A stretch of 64,000 bases of DNA from Halorhabdus amylolytica (GTDB lineage: Archaea; Halobacteriota; Halobacteria; Halobacteriales; Haloarculaceae): positions 33,157-97,156 of the forward strand of contig NZ_SPQG01000001.1 of the NCBI RefSeq assembly GCF_004944975.1. Reading direction: 5' to 3'. Shown here in pieces: positions 1 to 9,505 of the stretch (positions are counted from its first letter, which is position 1; the number at the start of each line of letters is the position of its first letter). A program made the position numbers and the translations under genes. The notes below the pieces were generated by a model. It was given only the letters and a program-made list of their open reading frames with translations, had not been told where the DNA came from and ran no database searches.

Positions 1-101
1 GAAGCGCCGCACGCCCGGAACATCTCCATTCGGTTCAAATCCCTTCCGGCCTCTTTCGTCATCCGGTTCCTCCCGAGGCAACGGCCGTCTACAGTCACGG
101 A

Positions 102-2054
102 TCAGACGACCTCGACGTCAGTGAACTCGAAGCGGGCGCCGCCGGCTTCACTTTCGGAGACAGTGATATCCCAGCCGTGGGACTCGGCGATCTCGGCGAC
201 GATGGCAAGTCCGTAGCCGGTGCCGTCCTCGGTCGTCGTGTACCCCGATTCAAGCACATCATCGCGTTCCTCAGGAGGAATCCCGGAGCCGTCGTCCGCG
301 ACGTAGAAACCGTCTTCGAGGTCGCCAACAGTTACTGTTACAGCTGTATCTGCGTGTTCGAAAGCGTTCCTGACGAGATTCTCGAGAAGTTCCCTGAGCT
401 GGCCGGGATCGGCACGGACGGTCCGATCGGTCTCGACCGAGAGCGTCGCGTCCCCCGTCTCGACGGTGTCCCAACAATCCCTGGCGGCAGCCGAAAGCGC
501 GATCGGTTGGGGATCGGTCGCGGATTCACCTTCGTGAGCGAGCGTCAGCAAGTCGTCGATGAGTGTCTCCATCCGTTCGTGGGCCCCCGCCACGTCTTCG
601 ATGTGCTCGCTGTCGCATTCCTCGGCGACGAGACCGAATCGGGCGACTGCGACGTTCAGCGGGTTCCGGAGGTCGTGGGAGACGATGCTCGCGAACTCTT
701 CGAGGCGGTCGTTCGTCGACTCCAATTCCTCGCGGGCGCGCTTTCGTTCGAGTTCGTAGCTGGCCCACTTGTTCATCAACCGGACGAGCGTCCGTTCGGC
801 GGCAGTGAACGGACGGGTGCGTGGCTCCGACGCGGCGAAACACAGCGTCCCGTAGAGCTCGCCGTCGACGACGACTTTGCCACCGATGTAACTGCCGAGT
901 TCGAAGACGTCGTATGCGTCGTCGTCTTCCCAGCCCGCGGTGATGGCGTCCTGGATGGCGAGCAAGCCGTCGGTTTCGATCGTCCGCCGACAATAGGCTT
1001 CCGACAGCGGACAGGACTCCCCGGGTTGTAGTAACTCGTGGTCTCCAGAAGACTGGACGATCGTCTGTGTCCCGGGATCTGGGGGGTCACCGGACTCGAT
1101 CCGTGAGAGGAAGCCGTAGGGTAGATCGAGTTTCTCACAGCCGAGTTCGAGGAGACGGTCGATCTTGGTCCCGAATCTGAGCTCCGGGTCGGTCGTCACG
1201 TCGTAGATCCCCTGTAAGAGATCGACTGTAGCTTCCCGGTCGCGGCTCCGTCGTCGGCGTTCCGTGATGTCCTCTTGAAACCCGACAAAGTGCGTGACCG
1301 CACCCTCGTCGTCGGTGACTGGCGCTAACGTCACCCGATTCCAGAACGGCGAGCCGTCCTTTCGATAGTTGCGGAGTTCCACCGTCACGGGCTCCTCGTC
1401 GTCGACCGCCCGTTGCATCTCGTCGACAGCCGACGGATCGGTGTCCGGGCCCTGCAGGAATCGGCAGTTCCGGCCGAGCACGTCGGACTCGTCGTAGCCC
1501 GTCAACTCCTGGAAACGCTCGTTGGCATAGACGATCGGGTTGTCCGGCTGTCCGGGATCGGTGATGACGACGCCGACCGGCGCCGCGTCCATGGCTCGTG
1601 CGCGCGGACCGATCGGTCGCGTACGACTCCCCTCGTCCGTCACAGGCGCGAGACGGTGGCGATCCGACCTGTCAGAACGATCCACGCGATCCTCAACGGC
1701 AGCTTCGACGCGTTCGACGAGTCGCTCGACCCCGTCGCGCTTCGGGACGTACTCGGATACCCCTGCGGCGATGGCCCGGCTGGCGACCCGTTCGTCGCCC
1801 GCGACGCTGTACAGCACGATGGGGAGCTCCGGGCACGTCTCCCGAACCGTTTCGAGGAACTCGATGCCGTCTCCATCGGGCAGTTCGTCCGCTGTGACGA
1901 TGGCGTCGATCGACTCCCTTCGGCATCGTTTTAGGGCCGTCTCGGGATCCGTGACGGAATCGACGTCGAGACTGTTGGCACTCGTCTCGAGCCCAGTCGC
2001 CACTGATCTGGGATTCGGACCGACGTAGAGAACTCGTCTCGTCCCTTCACTCAT
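102..2054 (-). CDS. LOV-domain sensor histidine kinase with N-terminal receiver-like domain
   Basis: A 650-residue cytoplasmic signalling protein with no membrane segments. Order of domains: receiver-like (about 7-120), PAS/LOV (about 154-268), GAF (about 280-425), HisKA with phospho-acceptor His460 in SHDLRNP, then an HATPase domain with ADDGSGI and GTGYGLAI boxes. The PAS domain carries the LOV core GRNCRFLQG with Cys197, plus Asn229, Asn239 and Gln260 where LOV proteins contact flavin, so blue-light sensing by a flavin-cysteinyl adduct is expected. The receiver keeps Asp56 and Lys105 but has GPNP where the Mg-binding acidic pair normally sits. The gene lies 120 nt downstream of mutL on the same strand. 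No output domain is present, so its partner regulator is unknown. Confidence 0.9.
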   Translation of the reverse strand: MSEGTRRVLYVGPNPRSVATGLETSANSLDVDSVTDPETALKRCRRESIDAIVTADELPDGDGIEFLETVRETCPELPIVLYSVAGDERVASRAIAAGVSEYVPKRDGVERLVERVEAAVEDRVDRSDRSDRHRLAPVTDEGSRTRPIGPRARAMDAAPVGVVITDPGQPDNPIVYANERFQELTGYDESDVLGRNCRFLQGPDTDPSAVDEMQRAVDDEEPVTVELRNYRKDGSPFWNRVTLAPVTDDEGAVTHFVGFQEDITERRRRSRDREATVDLLQGIYDVTTDPELRFGTKIDRLLELGCEKLDLPYGFLSRIESGDPPDPGTQTIVQSSGDHELLQPGESCPLSEAYCRRTIETDGLLAIQDAITAGWEDDDAYDVFELGSYIGGKVVVDGELYGTLCFAASEPRTRPFTAAERTLVRLMNKWASYELERKRAREELESTNDRLEEFASIVSHDLRNPLNVAVARFGLVAEECDSEHIEDVAGAHERMETLIDDLLTLAHEGESATDPQPIALSAAARDCWDTVETGDATLSVETDRTVRADPGQLRELLENLVRNAFEHADTAVTVTVGDLEDGFYVADDGSGIPPEERDDVLESGYTTTEDGTGYGLAIVAEIAESHGWDITVSESEAGGARFEFTDVEVV

Positions 2055-2174
2055 TGCTGATCGATTGTCGGAGGTTCGCCCCCCTCGATCATAAGGCCGT
2101 GGATGGTTCGGGTAGGGAAGACGAGTTCTTTCGTCCAGTCACGGGTTTGACGGACAGTCACGGCGACGAGCCGC

Positions 2175-4337
2175 TCAGTCCAGCCGGCGGACGCCGTGGC
2201 CGGGATAGTCACGTTCGAACCGGTCGGCGAGTTCGTCGTCGTCGACCTCGATGAGGACGGGGCGGCCGTGCGGACAGGCGTAGGGGTTCTCACACTCGTC
2301 GAGCCGTTCTAGCAGGTCGACGATTGAGCCCTCGGTCAGCGACGTATTGCCGGTGATCGAGGGGTAACACGCCAGGTCCGCCAGCAGGTCGTCTGCGGCG
2401 GCCTCGACGGTCGAACCCGGTTCAGTGTCCGTATCGACGAACGAGGCGAGGACGTCGCACAACAGTTCCGGATCAGCAGTGTCGGCCAGCAACGTAGGGA
2501 CCGTCCGGACTGCGATCGTCCGATCGTCGACGCGTTCGGCCGCGAACCCGAGTCGCGAAAGCGCCGGTTGAAACGAATCGAACAGTTCGACTTCACGGGC
2601 GGTAAGCGTGAGTTCCACCGGCTCCGCGAGCGTCTGGGTCGTCGTCTGTCCATCGAATTCCGCCCGAAGCCGCTCGTAATTGATCCGTTCGTCGGCGGCG
2701 TGCTGGTCGATCACGATCAGTCCGGTGTCCGCTTCGGCGACGACGTACGTCTCCCGGAACTGTCCGAGGAGCCGCATCGCCGGGAGCGAGTCGAATTCCC
2801 GGTCCAGCGCCTCACCTTCCCCGAAAGTGACCTGCTGACCGCTGTCGACGACGCGACTGTCAGTCGGCGGCTTGCCGTCCGTCTCCCGATCCGTCACCGA
2901 GTCATCGGATCGATCGACCGATCCGGACTGCGTCTCTATGTCGTCACCGTCGTCTGGTGAGTCCTGAACGCTCGCGTCATCCGTCGTGCCACCTGGCCGT
3001 GTGTCGGCCGATGCACTGGCAGTTCGCTCGCCTGTAGTCTCCGGGTAAACTGTTTCGTCGTCGTTTGACGGGGCAGTATCGGACGGTCCGGACGAACCGC
3101 CAGTCCAGTCGGCCGACTCGGACGGGCGACCGTCTTCGGGAGAGGACTCAGGCGTCGTCGGACGGGCGTCTTCGCCAAAAGCGGTCTCTGTCGTCGTCGG
3201 ACGGGTGTCTTCGTCGGGTTGACCGGACGGTTCGGACCCTTCGTCAGGGGCTTCCGATAAGTGAGGGTCGACGGTCGTCTGTTCGGGCGCGGACCGCCCG
3301 CGCGGCGCGCTCGACCGGAGCAACCCTTCCCGCAGGAGGGCGGACTCGACAGCAGTCTCGATCTGTTCGCGGAGCCCCGCCTCGTCGACGAATCGGACTT
3401 CCATCTTGCGGGGATGGACGTTCACGTCGACAGTGCCGGCAGGCAACGACAGGTTCAACACGGCGAACGGATAGCGATCGGCGGCAAGTTGCTTTCCGTA
3501 CGCGGAGACGACGGCGTTACGGGCCGCCTTCGACCGGACGTAACGGCCGTTGACGAACATCGAGAGGTACTCTCGGCCGGCGCGGTTGGTCTCGGGATGG
3601 CTCACCAGTCCAGAGACGTCGGTCAGCGGGCCATCGGGGAGATCCCCGGAACCGAGTTCGATCATCGATTCGGCGACCTCGCGGCCATAGACCGCCATGG
3701 TAGCCTCTCTGAGTGATCCGTGCCCGCTCGTGGCGAAAATCTCCCGACCATCGTGTTCGAGTGCAACGGCGACGTCCGGGTTAGCCAGCGCGTAGTTCGT
3801 GACGATCGTGTTGACGTGGTCGAACTCCGTCGCGTCCTGGCTGAGATACTTCCGGCGGGCAGGAACGTTGTAGAAGAGATCGTCGACTTCGACAGTGGTC
3901 CCTTCAGGACAGCCGGCGGACTCGACGGTTGTGACTTCGCCGCCCTCGACGTGCAGGCGCGTTCCGCGATCGCCACCGCGGGGACGCGTTGTTATCGTCA
4001 GCCGCGAGACGGCCCCGATCGCGTGCAGCGCTTCCCCGCGAAATCCCAGCGTTGGGACCCCCGATTCCAGGTCGTCGATGTCGCTGATCTTGCTCGTCGT
4101 GTGCTCCCGGACAGCCGTCCGGACCTGTGACTCGGTCATGCCGACGCCGTCGTCGCTGACGCGGATCCCGTCGGTCCCGCCAGCTTCGATCGCCACCCGG
4201 GCGCGTGAGGCGTCGGCGTCGAGACTGTTCTCTAGGAGTTCCTTGACGACCGACGCCGGACGCTCGACGACCTCCCCGGCGGCGATGCGCTCGACGGTCG
4301 CCCCGTCGAGTTCCTTGATCTCCGTCACTTCTGTCAT
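2175..4337 (-). CDS. mutL: DNA mismatch repair protein MutL with endonuclease motif
   Basis: 720 residues from the chosen start; an in-frame ATG 54 nt upstream only adds a non-conserved leader. The N-terminal GHKL ATPase domain shows ERIAAGEVVERPASVVKEL, DDGVGM and GFRGEAL motifs. A long acidic Ser/Thr-rich linker (roughly residues 350-520) joins a C-terminal dimerisation domain. This domain contains the nicking-endonuclease signature DQHA-x2-E-x4-E starting at Asp544 and a late CPHGRP metal-site motif. These features mark the MutH-independent MutL type that nicks DNA itself. It faces mutS (6691-9411) across two genes on the other strand, and the LOV kinase follows it. Confidence 0.97.
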   Translation of the reverse strand: MTEVTEIKELDGATVERIAAGEVVERPASVVKELLENSLDADASRARVAIEAGGTDGIRVSDDGVGMTESQVRTAVREHTTSKISDIDDLESGVPTLGFRGEALHAIGAVSRLTITTRPRGGDRGTRLHVEGGEVTTVESAGCPEGTTVEVDDLFYNVPARRKYLSQDATEFDHVNTIVTNYALANPDVAVALEHDGREIFATSGHGSLREATMAVYGREVAESMIELGSGDLPDGPLTDVSGLVSHPETNRAGREYLSMFVNGRYVRSKAARNAVVSAYGKQLAADRYPFAVLNLSLPAGTVDVNVHPRKMEVRFVDEAGLREQIETAVESALLREGLLRSSAPRGRSAPEQTTVDPHLSEAPDEGSEPSGQPDEDTRPTTTETAFGEDARPTTPESSPEDGRPSESADWTGGSSGPSDTAPSNDDETVYPETTGERTASASADTRPGGTTDDASVQDSPDDGDDIETQSGSVDRSDDSVTDRETDGKPPTDSRVVDSGQQVTFGEGEALDREFDSLPAMRLLGQFRETYVVAEADTGLIVIDQHAADERINYERLRAEFDGQTTTQTLAEPVELTLTAREVELFDSFQPALSRLGFAAERVDDRTIAVRTVPTLLADTADPELLCDVLASFVDTDTEPGSTVEAAADDLLADLACYPSITGNTSLTEGSIVDLLERLDECENPYACPHGRPVLIEVDDDELADRFERDYPGHGVRRLD

Positions 4338-4492
4338 ACGGGTGTCGATGCCCGATTGTGACGGCAGCGACTTGAGTCCCCCGCTCACCACGTGATACGG
4401 AACGTCCTATCATCTCGTCATAATGCTCTCTCCCATCAAAACGTCCCCAATCACGCCAAACAGTTACGGTACGTGCCCTCTTACCGTGACAC

Positions 4493-4999
4493 ATGGACCT
4501 CTCGGACGTCTTCGAGAACCTCCCCGATCCAGGGTCGTACTCGTTCCCCGACTACACCATCCCACAGGGTGAACCCGTCATGCCGATCGCGGTGACGGAC
4601 GAGGAACTCGACGCCATGCTCAACCTCTACGAGACGTTCGCGGCGGTCGATCCGACGGGGATCGATTCGAACCCCTTTCTCGCGACCACCACGGAGTTCC
4701 TCCAGCAGACCTTCGGCGCGCCCGCGTATCGCCCGGACGAACAGCTCGACGACGACATCGCCGCGATGCTCAACGACTTCGCGGACGACCTCGGCGGTGC
4801 GGAGATGGGAGTCGTCGACGCCACGCCCAAACACCACCAGACGCTGTACTTCTTTTTGGTCAGTGCGAAGGGATACCACATGGCTCCCCACATTCGGTTC
4901 GATCCCGATCCCGACGCAGTCGAGACACTCTATCGTCTCTATCAGCGCGTCACCGAACAGGACTACTATCTCAAGCGTCCCTCGACAGTCTTGGAGTGA
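4493..4999 (+). CDS. conserved haloarchaeal protein of unknown function
   Basis: A 168-residue acidic soluble protein that I do not assign to a family. It has no signal peptide, membrane segment or cysteine. The region around residues 100-125 (DATPKHHQTLYFFLVSAKGY) is the least charged part and probably the folded core. ATG at 4493 follows the divergent mutL promoter region, so mutL and this gene are read outward from a shared spacer of about 155 nt. The aldo/keto reductase gene begins 74 nt downstream on the same strand. Coding character is clear from the wobble G+C pattern and the full-length open frame. Confidence 0.8.
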   Translation: MDLSDVFENLPDPGSYSFPDYTIPQGEPVMPIAVTDEELDAMLNLYETFAAVDPTGIDSNPFLATTTEFLQQTFGAPAYRPDEQLDDDIAAMLNDFADDLGGAEMGVVDATPKHHQTLYFFLVSAKGYHMAPHIRFDPDPDAVETLYRLYQRVTEQDYYLKRPSTVLE

Positions 5000-5073
5000 C
5001 GGTAATCGCGCCCTCGGAACCACCAGCTTCCCGATGGCTGGACTTTTGGTGGCGGGGGACCAACCATTGTGGT

Positions 5074-5958
5074 ATGCAGACTCGTACCCTGGGAGCCACT
5101 GGACAGCGGAGTACCGTCGTCGCGTTCGGAGCGATCGCGCTGAACTGGCTCGAACAGGAGGGCGCGAATCAGATGGTCGAACTCGTCCGTGAGCACGGCA
5201 TCAATCACTTCGACGTCGCGCCGACTTACGGCGACGCCGAACTCAAACTCGGGCCGAAGCTCCGCCAGTACCGCGAGGACATCTTCCTGGGCTGTAAGAC
5301 CCAGGAACGATCCTACGAGGCGGCCTGGAAGAAACTGGAGCGGTCGCTCGACAGACTGGGCGTCGACACGATCGACCTCTACCAGGTTCACGGCCTGGAG
5401 TACGAGGACGAACTGGAAACGATCACCGCCGAAGACGGCGCGTTGCGGGCGTTCCGAGAGGCACAGGAGCAGGGACTGATCGACCACATCGGGTTGACCA
5501 GCCACGGGAATCCGGACCTGATCCTGGACGCCATCGGGGAGATCGACGACATGGATTCGTTGATGTTCCCACTCAATCCCGTAGTGGATGCCAGGGACGA
5601 CGCGGATCACGACTACGACGCGGTCCTGCAACGGGCCGATCAGGAGGACATCGGGACACTCGCGATCAAGACCTTCGCGAAGGGGCCCTGGCCGGACACC
5701 GACGAGTTGCCCGAACACGAGCGGCCCTACGCCAACTGGTACGAGCCGGTCGACGACCCGGAGACGATCCGCGAGCGGCTGAACTACACTCTTTCCCGTG
5801 GCGTGACGAGTGTCTTGACGCCGGGCGATCCCAAACTCGTGAAGATGGTGCTGGACGCCGGTGACCGCTTCGAGGAACTCGACGAGGCGGCACAGCGCGC
5901 CATCGTCGAGCAAGCCCGTCACGACGAGAGTCCGGTCCCGGAGCAACTCCACCACTGA
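5074..5958 (+). CDS. aldo/keto reductase
   Basis: 294 residues from ATG 5074; the longer open frame upstream lacks conserved sequence. The fold is the NADPH-dependent aldo/keto reductase TIM barrel. Visible family features are the N-terminal LGATGQRSTVVAFG segment, the catalytic Asp/Tyr pair in FDVAPTYGDAE, a Lys in GCKTQ and the catalytic His in DLYQVHGLEY, then GLTSHG. It belongs to the prokaryotic general aldo/keto reductase group and its substrate cannot be read from sequence. Its stop is one base before the next ATG (5960), so the methyltransferase gene is almost certainly co-transcribed. Confidence 0.93.
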   Translation: MQTRTLGATGQRSTVVAFGAIALNWLEQEGANQMVELVREHGINHFDVAPTYGDAELKLGPKLRQYREDIFLGCKTQERSYEAAWKKLERSLDRLGVDTIDLYQVHGLEYEDELETITAEDGALRAFREAQEQGLIDHIGLTSHGNPDLILDAIGEIDDMDSLMFPLNPVVDARDDADHDYDAVLQRADQEDIGTLAIKTFAKGPWPDTDELPEHERPYANWYEPVDDPETIRERLNYTLSRGVTSVLTPGDPKLVKMVLDAGDRFEELDEAAQRAIVEQARHDESPVPEQLHH

Positions 5959-5959
5959 C

Positions 5960-6679
5960 ATGGACGTCCCGGCGACGGTGAGGACGGCGCTCGCGGACCG
6001 TCCGGTCGAAGGGCGGCGCTGCCTGGAAGCCGGGGCGGGCGCGGGCAATGCCGCCGCCGGACTGCTCGACGCTGGAGCGGCGGACGTACTCGCGGTGACA
6101 AACGACCGTGAACACGCCAGAACCGTCCGGGAGCGTGTCGGGACGGATCACCCCGGCCGCGTGGGGGTCTTCGAGGCCGATCTCCGGTCGATTCCGCTTC
6201 CCGACGACTCCGTCGCGGTCGTCACCGCACACGCGCTGTTCAACGTCGTCCCGACGACGGACCTGGACGTGATCGCGAGTGAGATCACACGTGTCGCTGC
6301 ACCGGGAGCACACCTGCTGGTCGACGATTACGCGCCGCTGCCGGACGGTGCGTCGATCCGCGACCTCTTCGCCCTGGAGAACGCAGCACGTGAACTCGCC
6401 GACGCCAGACCGGCACTGACGTTCTATCCCGGGGGCGTCCTCCGTGGCGTCTTCGAGACGCGGGGCTGGGAGTTCGACCGCCGGAAGACGCTGCTCGATC
6501 CCGTGCCCTGGACGGAAAGTCACGTCACCGCACACGCCGATACCGTCCGGGACGCGGCTGCCCGGATCGATGGCGACCTCCGTAATGTCTTGGTCAACCG
6601 GACGGACAGTCTCGTTACCGAGATCGGCTCGGAATCGGTCGGCGAGATGTACAGCCTGGCATTTCAGTTGCCGGAGTGA
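5960..6679 (+). CDS. class I SAM-dependent methyltransferase
   Basis: 239 residues from ATG 5960. The Rossmann-type S-adenosylmethionine site is seen as CLEAGAGAGNAAAGLLDAGA (motif I, near residues 19-38), followed by an acidic FEADLRSIPLP (motif II/III) and VVTAHALFNVVP (motif IV). The substrate is unknown; neither a DNA nor an rRNA target domain is recognisable. It is separated by a single base from the aldo/keto reductase, which suggests coupled translation. It converges with mutS, whose stop lies 11 nt beyond. The 272-residue open frame that starts at 5861 would overlap the upstream gene and is not needed. Confidence 0.9.
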   Translation: MDVPATVRTALADRPVEGRRCLEAGAGAGNAAAGLLDAGAADVLAVTNDREHARTVRERVGTDHPGRVGVFEADLRSIPLPDDSVAVVTAHALFNVVPTTDLDVIASEITRVAAPGAHLLVDDYAPLPDGASIRDLFALENAARELADARPALTFYPGGVLRGVFETRGWEFDRRKTLLDPVPWTESHVTAHADTVRDAAARIDGDLRNVLVNRTDSLVTEIGSESVGEMYSLAFQLPE

Positions 6680-6690
6680 TCTAGTGTCGA

Positions 6691-9411
6691 TCAGCGTCCG
6701 TCCAATTCGTCCTGCAACTCCTGGACGCGGGCCATCAGTTCGACCGGCGGCGTCTCGTTGACGTCCAGCGACGACAGCTCCTCGAGGACATCCTCCGCAC
6801 TATCGCCGAACCGGTCGGCGATTCGATCGCCGTCGCGACCACCCGAGTCAGCGTTCGCCGCCGGATCGCCGCCGTCCGCACTCCTGGCGCCGCTTGCAGT
6901 GAACGTCCCTGCAGAGAGGTCGAAAACGGCCTGTGTCGTTGCGCCGGATCCCCCTTTGGCTTCGATGGCCTTCTCCTCGCGCAGGCGATCGAGTACGTCC
7001 TGCGAGCGATCGACGACGGGATCGGGAACGCCCGCCAGATCGGCGACGTGGATGCCGTAGGAACGGTCGGTCGCGCCCTCACGGACGGTCCGGAGGAACG
7101 TTACCTCGCCGTCGTTTTCGTCTGTAGGGCGGGACGAACTCCCGCTCGAAGACGGCGATCGGGGTTCGCCGTCGACCGCGACGTGGACGTTCTCGACGCG
7201 GGGGAGATGCTCAGCCAGGCTCGTGAGTTCGTGGTAGTGAGTGGCAAAGAGGGTCTTCGCTCCCACCTCGTTGTGGAGGTACTCCGTCGCGGCCCACGCG
7301 ATCGAGATGCCGTCGAACGTCGCGGTCCCTCGCCCCACCTCGTCGAGGATGACGAGGGATTCGTCGGTCGCCGAGTGGAGGATGTTCGAGAGTTCTTGCA
7401 TCTCGACCATGAACGTCGAGCGGCCCTGTGCAAGTTCGTCTAAGGCACCGACACGGGTGTAGATACCGTCGACCAGGCCCACCCGGGCCGAGCGGGCTGG
7501 CACGAACGAACCGATCTGGGCCAGCAGGACGATCAGGGCGGCCTGGCGCATGTACGTCGATTTCCCGCTCATGTTCGGCCCCGTGACGACCAAGAATCGG
7601 CGGTCGTCGTCCATGTACAGGTCGTTCGGTACGAACTCTGTCGTCTTCTCGACGACCGGGTGGCGACCTGCCTCGATCTCTAAAGCGCCGGAGTCGTGCA
7701 GTTCGGGTCGCGTCCAGTCGTTGCGGACGGCGTGGGTCGCCAGTGCCGCGAGGACGTCCACTTCAGCCAGCGCGGCCCCCACGTCCTGAAGCAGTTCGGC
7801 TCGTGCTGCCACACGATCGCGCACCTCCTCGAACAGGCCCCGTTCAAGTTCGTGCCGTTGTTCCTCCAGTCGGAGGATTTCCCGCTCTCGCTCTTCGAGT
7901 TCGTCGGTCGTGTAGCGCTCGGCGTTTTTCAGCGTCTTGACGTTCTCGTAGCGGTCGGGAACCTTTTCGACCTCGCTCTTGCCGACCTGGATGTAGTAGC
8001 CGTCAGTCTTGTTGCGGTCGACAGAGAGGTGGGTGATGCCGTGTTCGCGGCTCTCACGGTCGGGCAACGTCTCGATCCATTCCAGAGCCGCTTCGTGCCG
8101 TTCGACGAGGTCGTCGAGTTCCTCGTCGTATCCCCGCCGAATGATCCCCCCTTCGGTGATCGTCCCCGGCGGGTCCTCGACGATCGCCGCGTCGAGTTCC
8201 CTGGCGAGGTCGTCGATCGCGGACCGATCGAGTTCGTCCAGGCGGTCGGCCAGCGGTGAATCGACGAGTTCGGGAGCGTCGGCGACGATTCCCCTGACAG
8301 ACTCATAGAGCGTGAGCGTATCGGCGGCCGCACGCAAGTCGCGGGCGTCGGCGCTGCCGGAAGCGGCCTTGCTGGCCAGCCGCTGGAGGTCGTAGGCCTC
8401 ACTCAGTTCCTCCCGGAGGCGCTCGCGGGCCATCGCGGCCGACGCGAGCACAGCGACGCCATCGTGCCGCCGCCGGAGATCCCCCTCGGATCGACGTGGG
8501 CGCTGGAGCCAGGCGCGCAGCGTCCGCGTACCAGCGCTCGTGACCGTGTGATCGATGGTGTCGAGCAACGATCCGGACTGGTCGCCCTGCATGGTCTCGG
8601 TGAGTTCGAGGTTGCGCTGGGTCGTCGCGTCGAGTTCGACGTGCTCACCGGCGCCGTATCGTTGCAGCCGCGTCATCGAGGCGAGGACACCCTGGCCGGT
8701 CTCTGCCACGTACGCGAGGACAGCACCCGCGGCGGCGATCGCGGCCTCGCTCTCGATCCCGACGCTTTCGATGGTCTCCGCGCCGAACTGTTCACGCAGG
8801 CGGTGACGCGCCCGGCCCGGGGCGAAGTCCTCTGTCGGATGAAGAGAGAGCGAAGCGTCGGTCCGCTCGCGGAGCCGATCGAGCGTCTCGTCGTCGGTCC
8901 TGACCGTGGGTCCGGGGAGGACCTCGGCGGGTTCGAAGCGGTATAGTTCGCTGAAGACAGCCTCCCTGTCGGGCGCGTTCGTGACGAAGAACTGCCCCGT
9001 CGTCACGTCGGCGAAGGCAACCCCCCATTCATCGTCGTCCTCCACGATAGCAGTGAGATAGCGGGCCTGTGCCTCGGTCGTCTCGAGGAGAGTCCCCGGC
9101 GTGACGACCCGGTCGATTGTGCGGGCGTGTCCGTCCTCGGTCTCGTGCTGGTCGGCGACAGCCACGCGAAAACCACGTTCGACGAGGCCCTTGAGGTACG
9201 GCGTGAGTTCGTCGACCGGCACACCGGCCATCGGATAGGAGGAACCGTGGCTGGACTTCTGTGAGACTTTCAGGTCGAGTTCGTCAGCGACGGTTTCGGC
9301 ATCGTCGCCGAAGAACTCGTAGAAGTCACCCACCTGCATCGCCAGGAGGTCCGCGTCAGTCCCCTCCTTGAGGGAGAAAAACTCGCCGACGATTCCCGTC
9401 GCATCGCTCAT
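6691..9411 (-). CDS. mutS: DNA mismatch repair protein MutS (canonical paralog)
   Basis: 906 residues. The N-terminal mismatch-recognition domain has the conserved Phe-Tyr-Glu motif (GDFYEFFGDD, F30-Y31-E32). The connector, lever and clamp domains follow. The C-terminal ABC-type ATPase shows a Walker A box [23 protein letters not shown] (Walker B and signature) and FATHYHEL. A low-complexity acidic insertion sits in the late ATPase region and a helical tail ends in ARVQELQDELDGR. With mutL it provides the MutS-MutL pair. It is the paralog with an intact mismatch motif, unlike the copy at 23377-25944. Confidence 0.97.
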   Translation of the reverse strand: MSDATGIVGEFFSLKEGTDADLLAMQVGDFYEFFGDDAETVADELDLKVSQKSSHGSSYPMAGVPVDELTPYLKGLVERGFRVAVADQHETEDGHARTIDRVVTPGTLLETTEAQARYLTAIVEDDDEWGVAFADVTTGQFFVTNAPDREAVFSELYRFEPAEVLPGPTVRTDDETLDRLRERTDASLSLHPTEDFAPGRARHRLREQFGAETIESVGIESEAAIAAAGAVLAYVAETGQGVLASMTRLQRYGAGEHVELDATTQRNLELTETMQGDQSGSLLDTIDHTVTSAGTRTLRAWLQRPRRSEGDLRRRHDGVAVLASAAMARERLREELSEAYDLQRLASKAASGSADARDLRAAADTLTLYESVRGIVADAPELVDSPLADRLDELDRSAIDDLARELDAAIVEDPPGTITEGGIIRRGYDEELDDLVERHEAALEWIETLPDRESREHGITHLSVDRNKTDGYYIQVGKSEVEKVPDRYENVKTLKNAERYTTDELEEREREILRLEEQRHELERGLFEEVRDRVAARAELLQDVGAALAEVDVLAALATHAVRNDWTRPELHDSGALEIEAGRHPVVEKTTEFVPNDLYMDDDRRFLVVTGPNMSGKSTYMRQAALIVLLAQIGSFVPARSARVGLVDGIYTRVGALDELAQGRSTFMVEMQELSNILHSATDESLVILDEVGRGTATFDGISIAWAATEYLHNEVGAKTLFATHYHELTSLAEHLPRVENVHVAVDGEPRSPSSSGSSSRPTDENDGEVTFLRTVREGATDRSYGIHVADLAGVPDPVVDRSQDVLDRLREEKAIEAKGGSGATTQAVFDLSAGTFTASGARSADGGDPAANADSGGRDGDRIADRFGDSAEDVLEELSSLDVNETPPVELMARVQELQDELDGR

Positions 9412-9505
9412 GCCCGTACCTGTGATCGAAGTGGGTTAAAACGCTACGGGACCGTCCGGGCAGACGGCCACTGGACTGATATACGAGGATCGCAAACTCG
9501 GCACG

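Noticed and set aside
27-50. GGTTCAAAT near the left edge resembling a tRNA T-loop
   Set aside because: The five-base stems on each side do not pair and no acceptor arm fits, so a tRNA 3' end is not supported.
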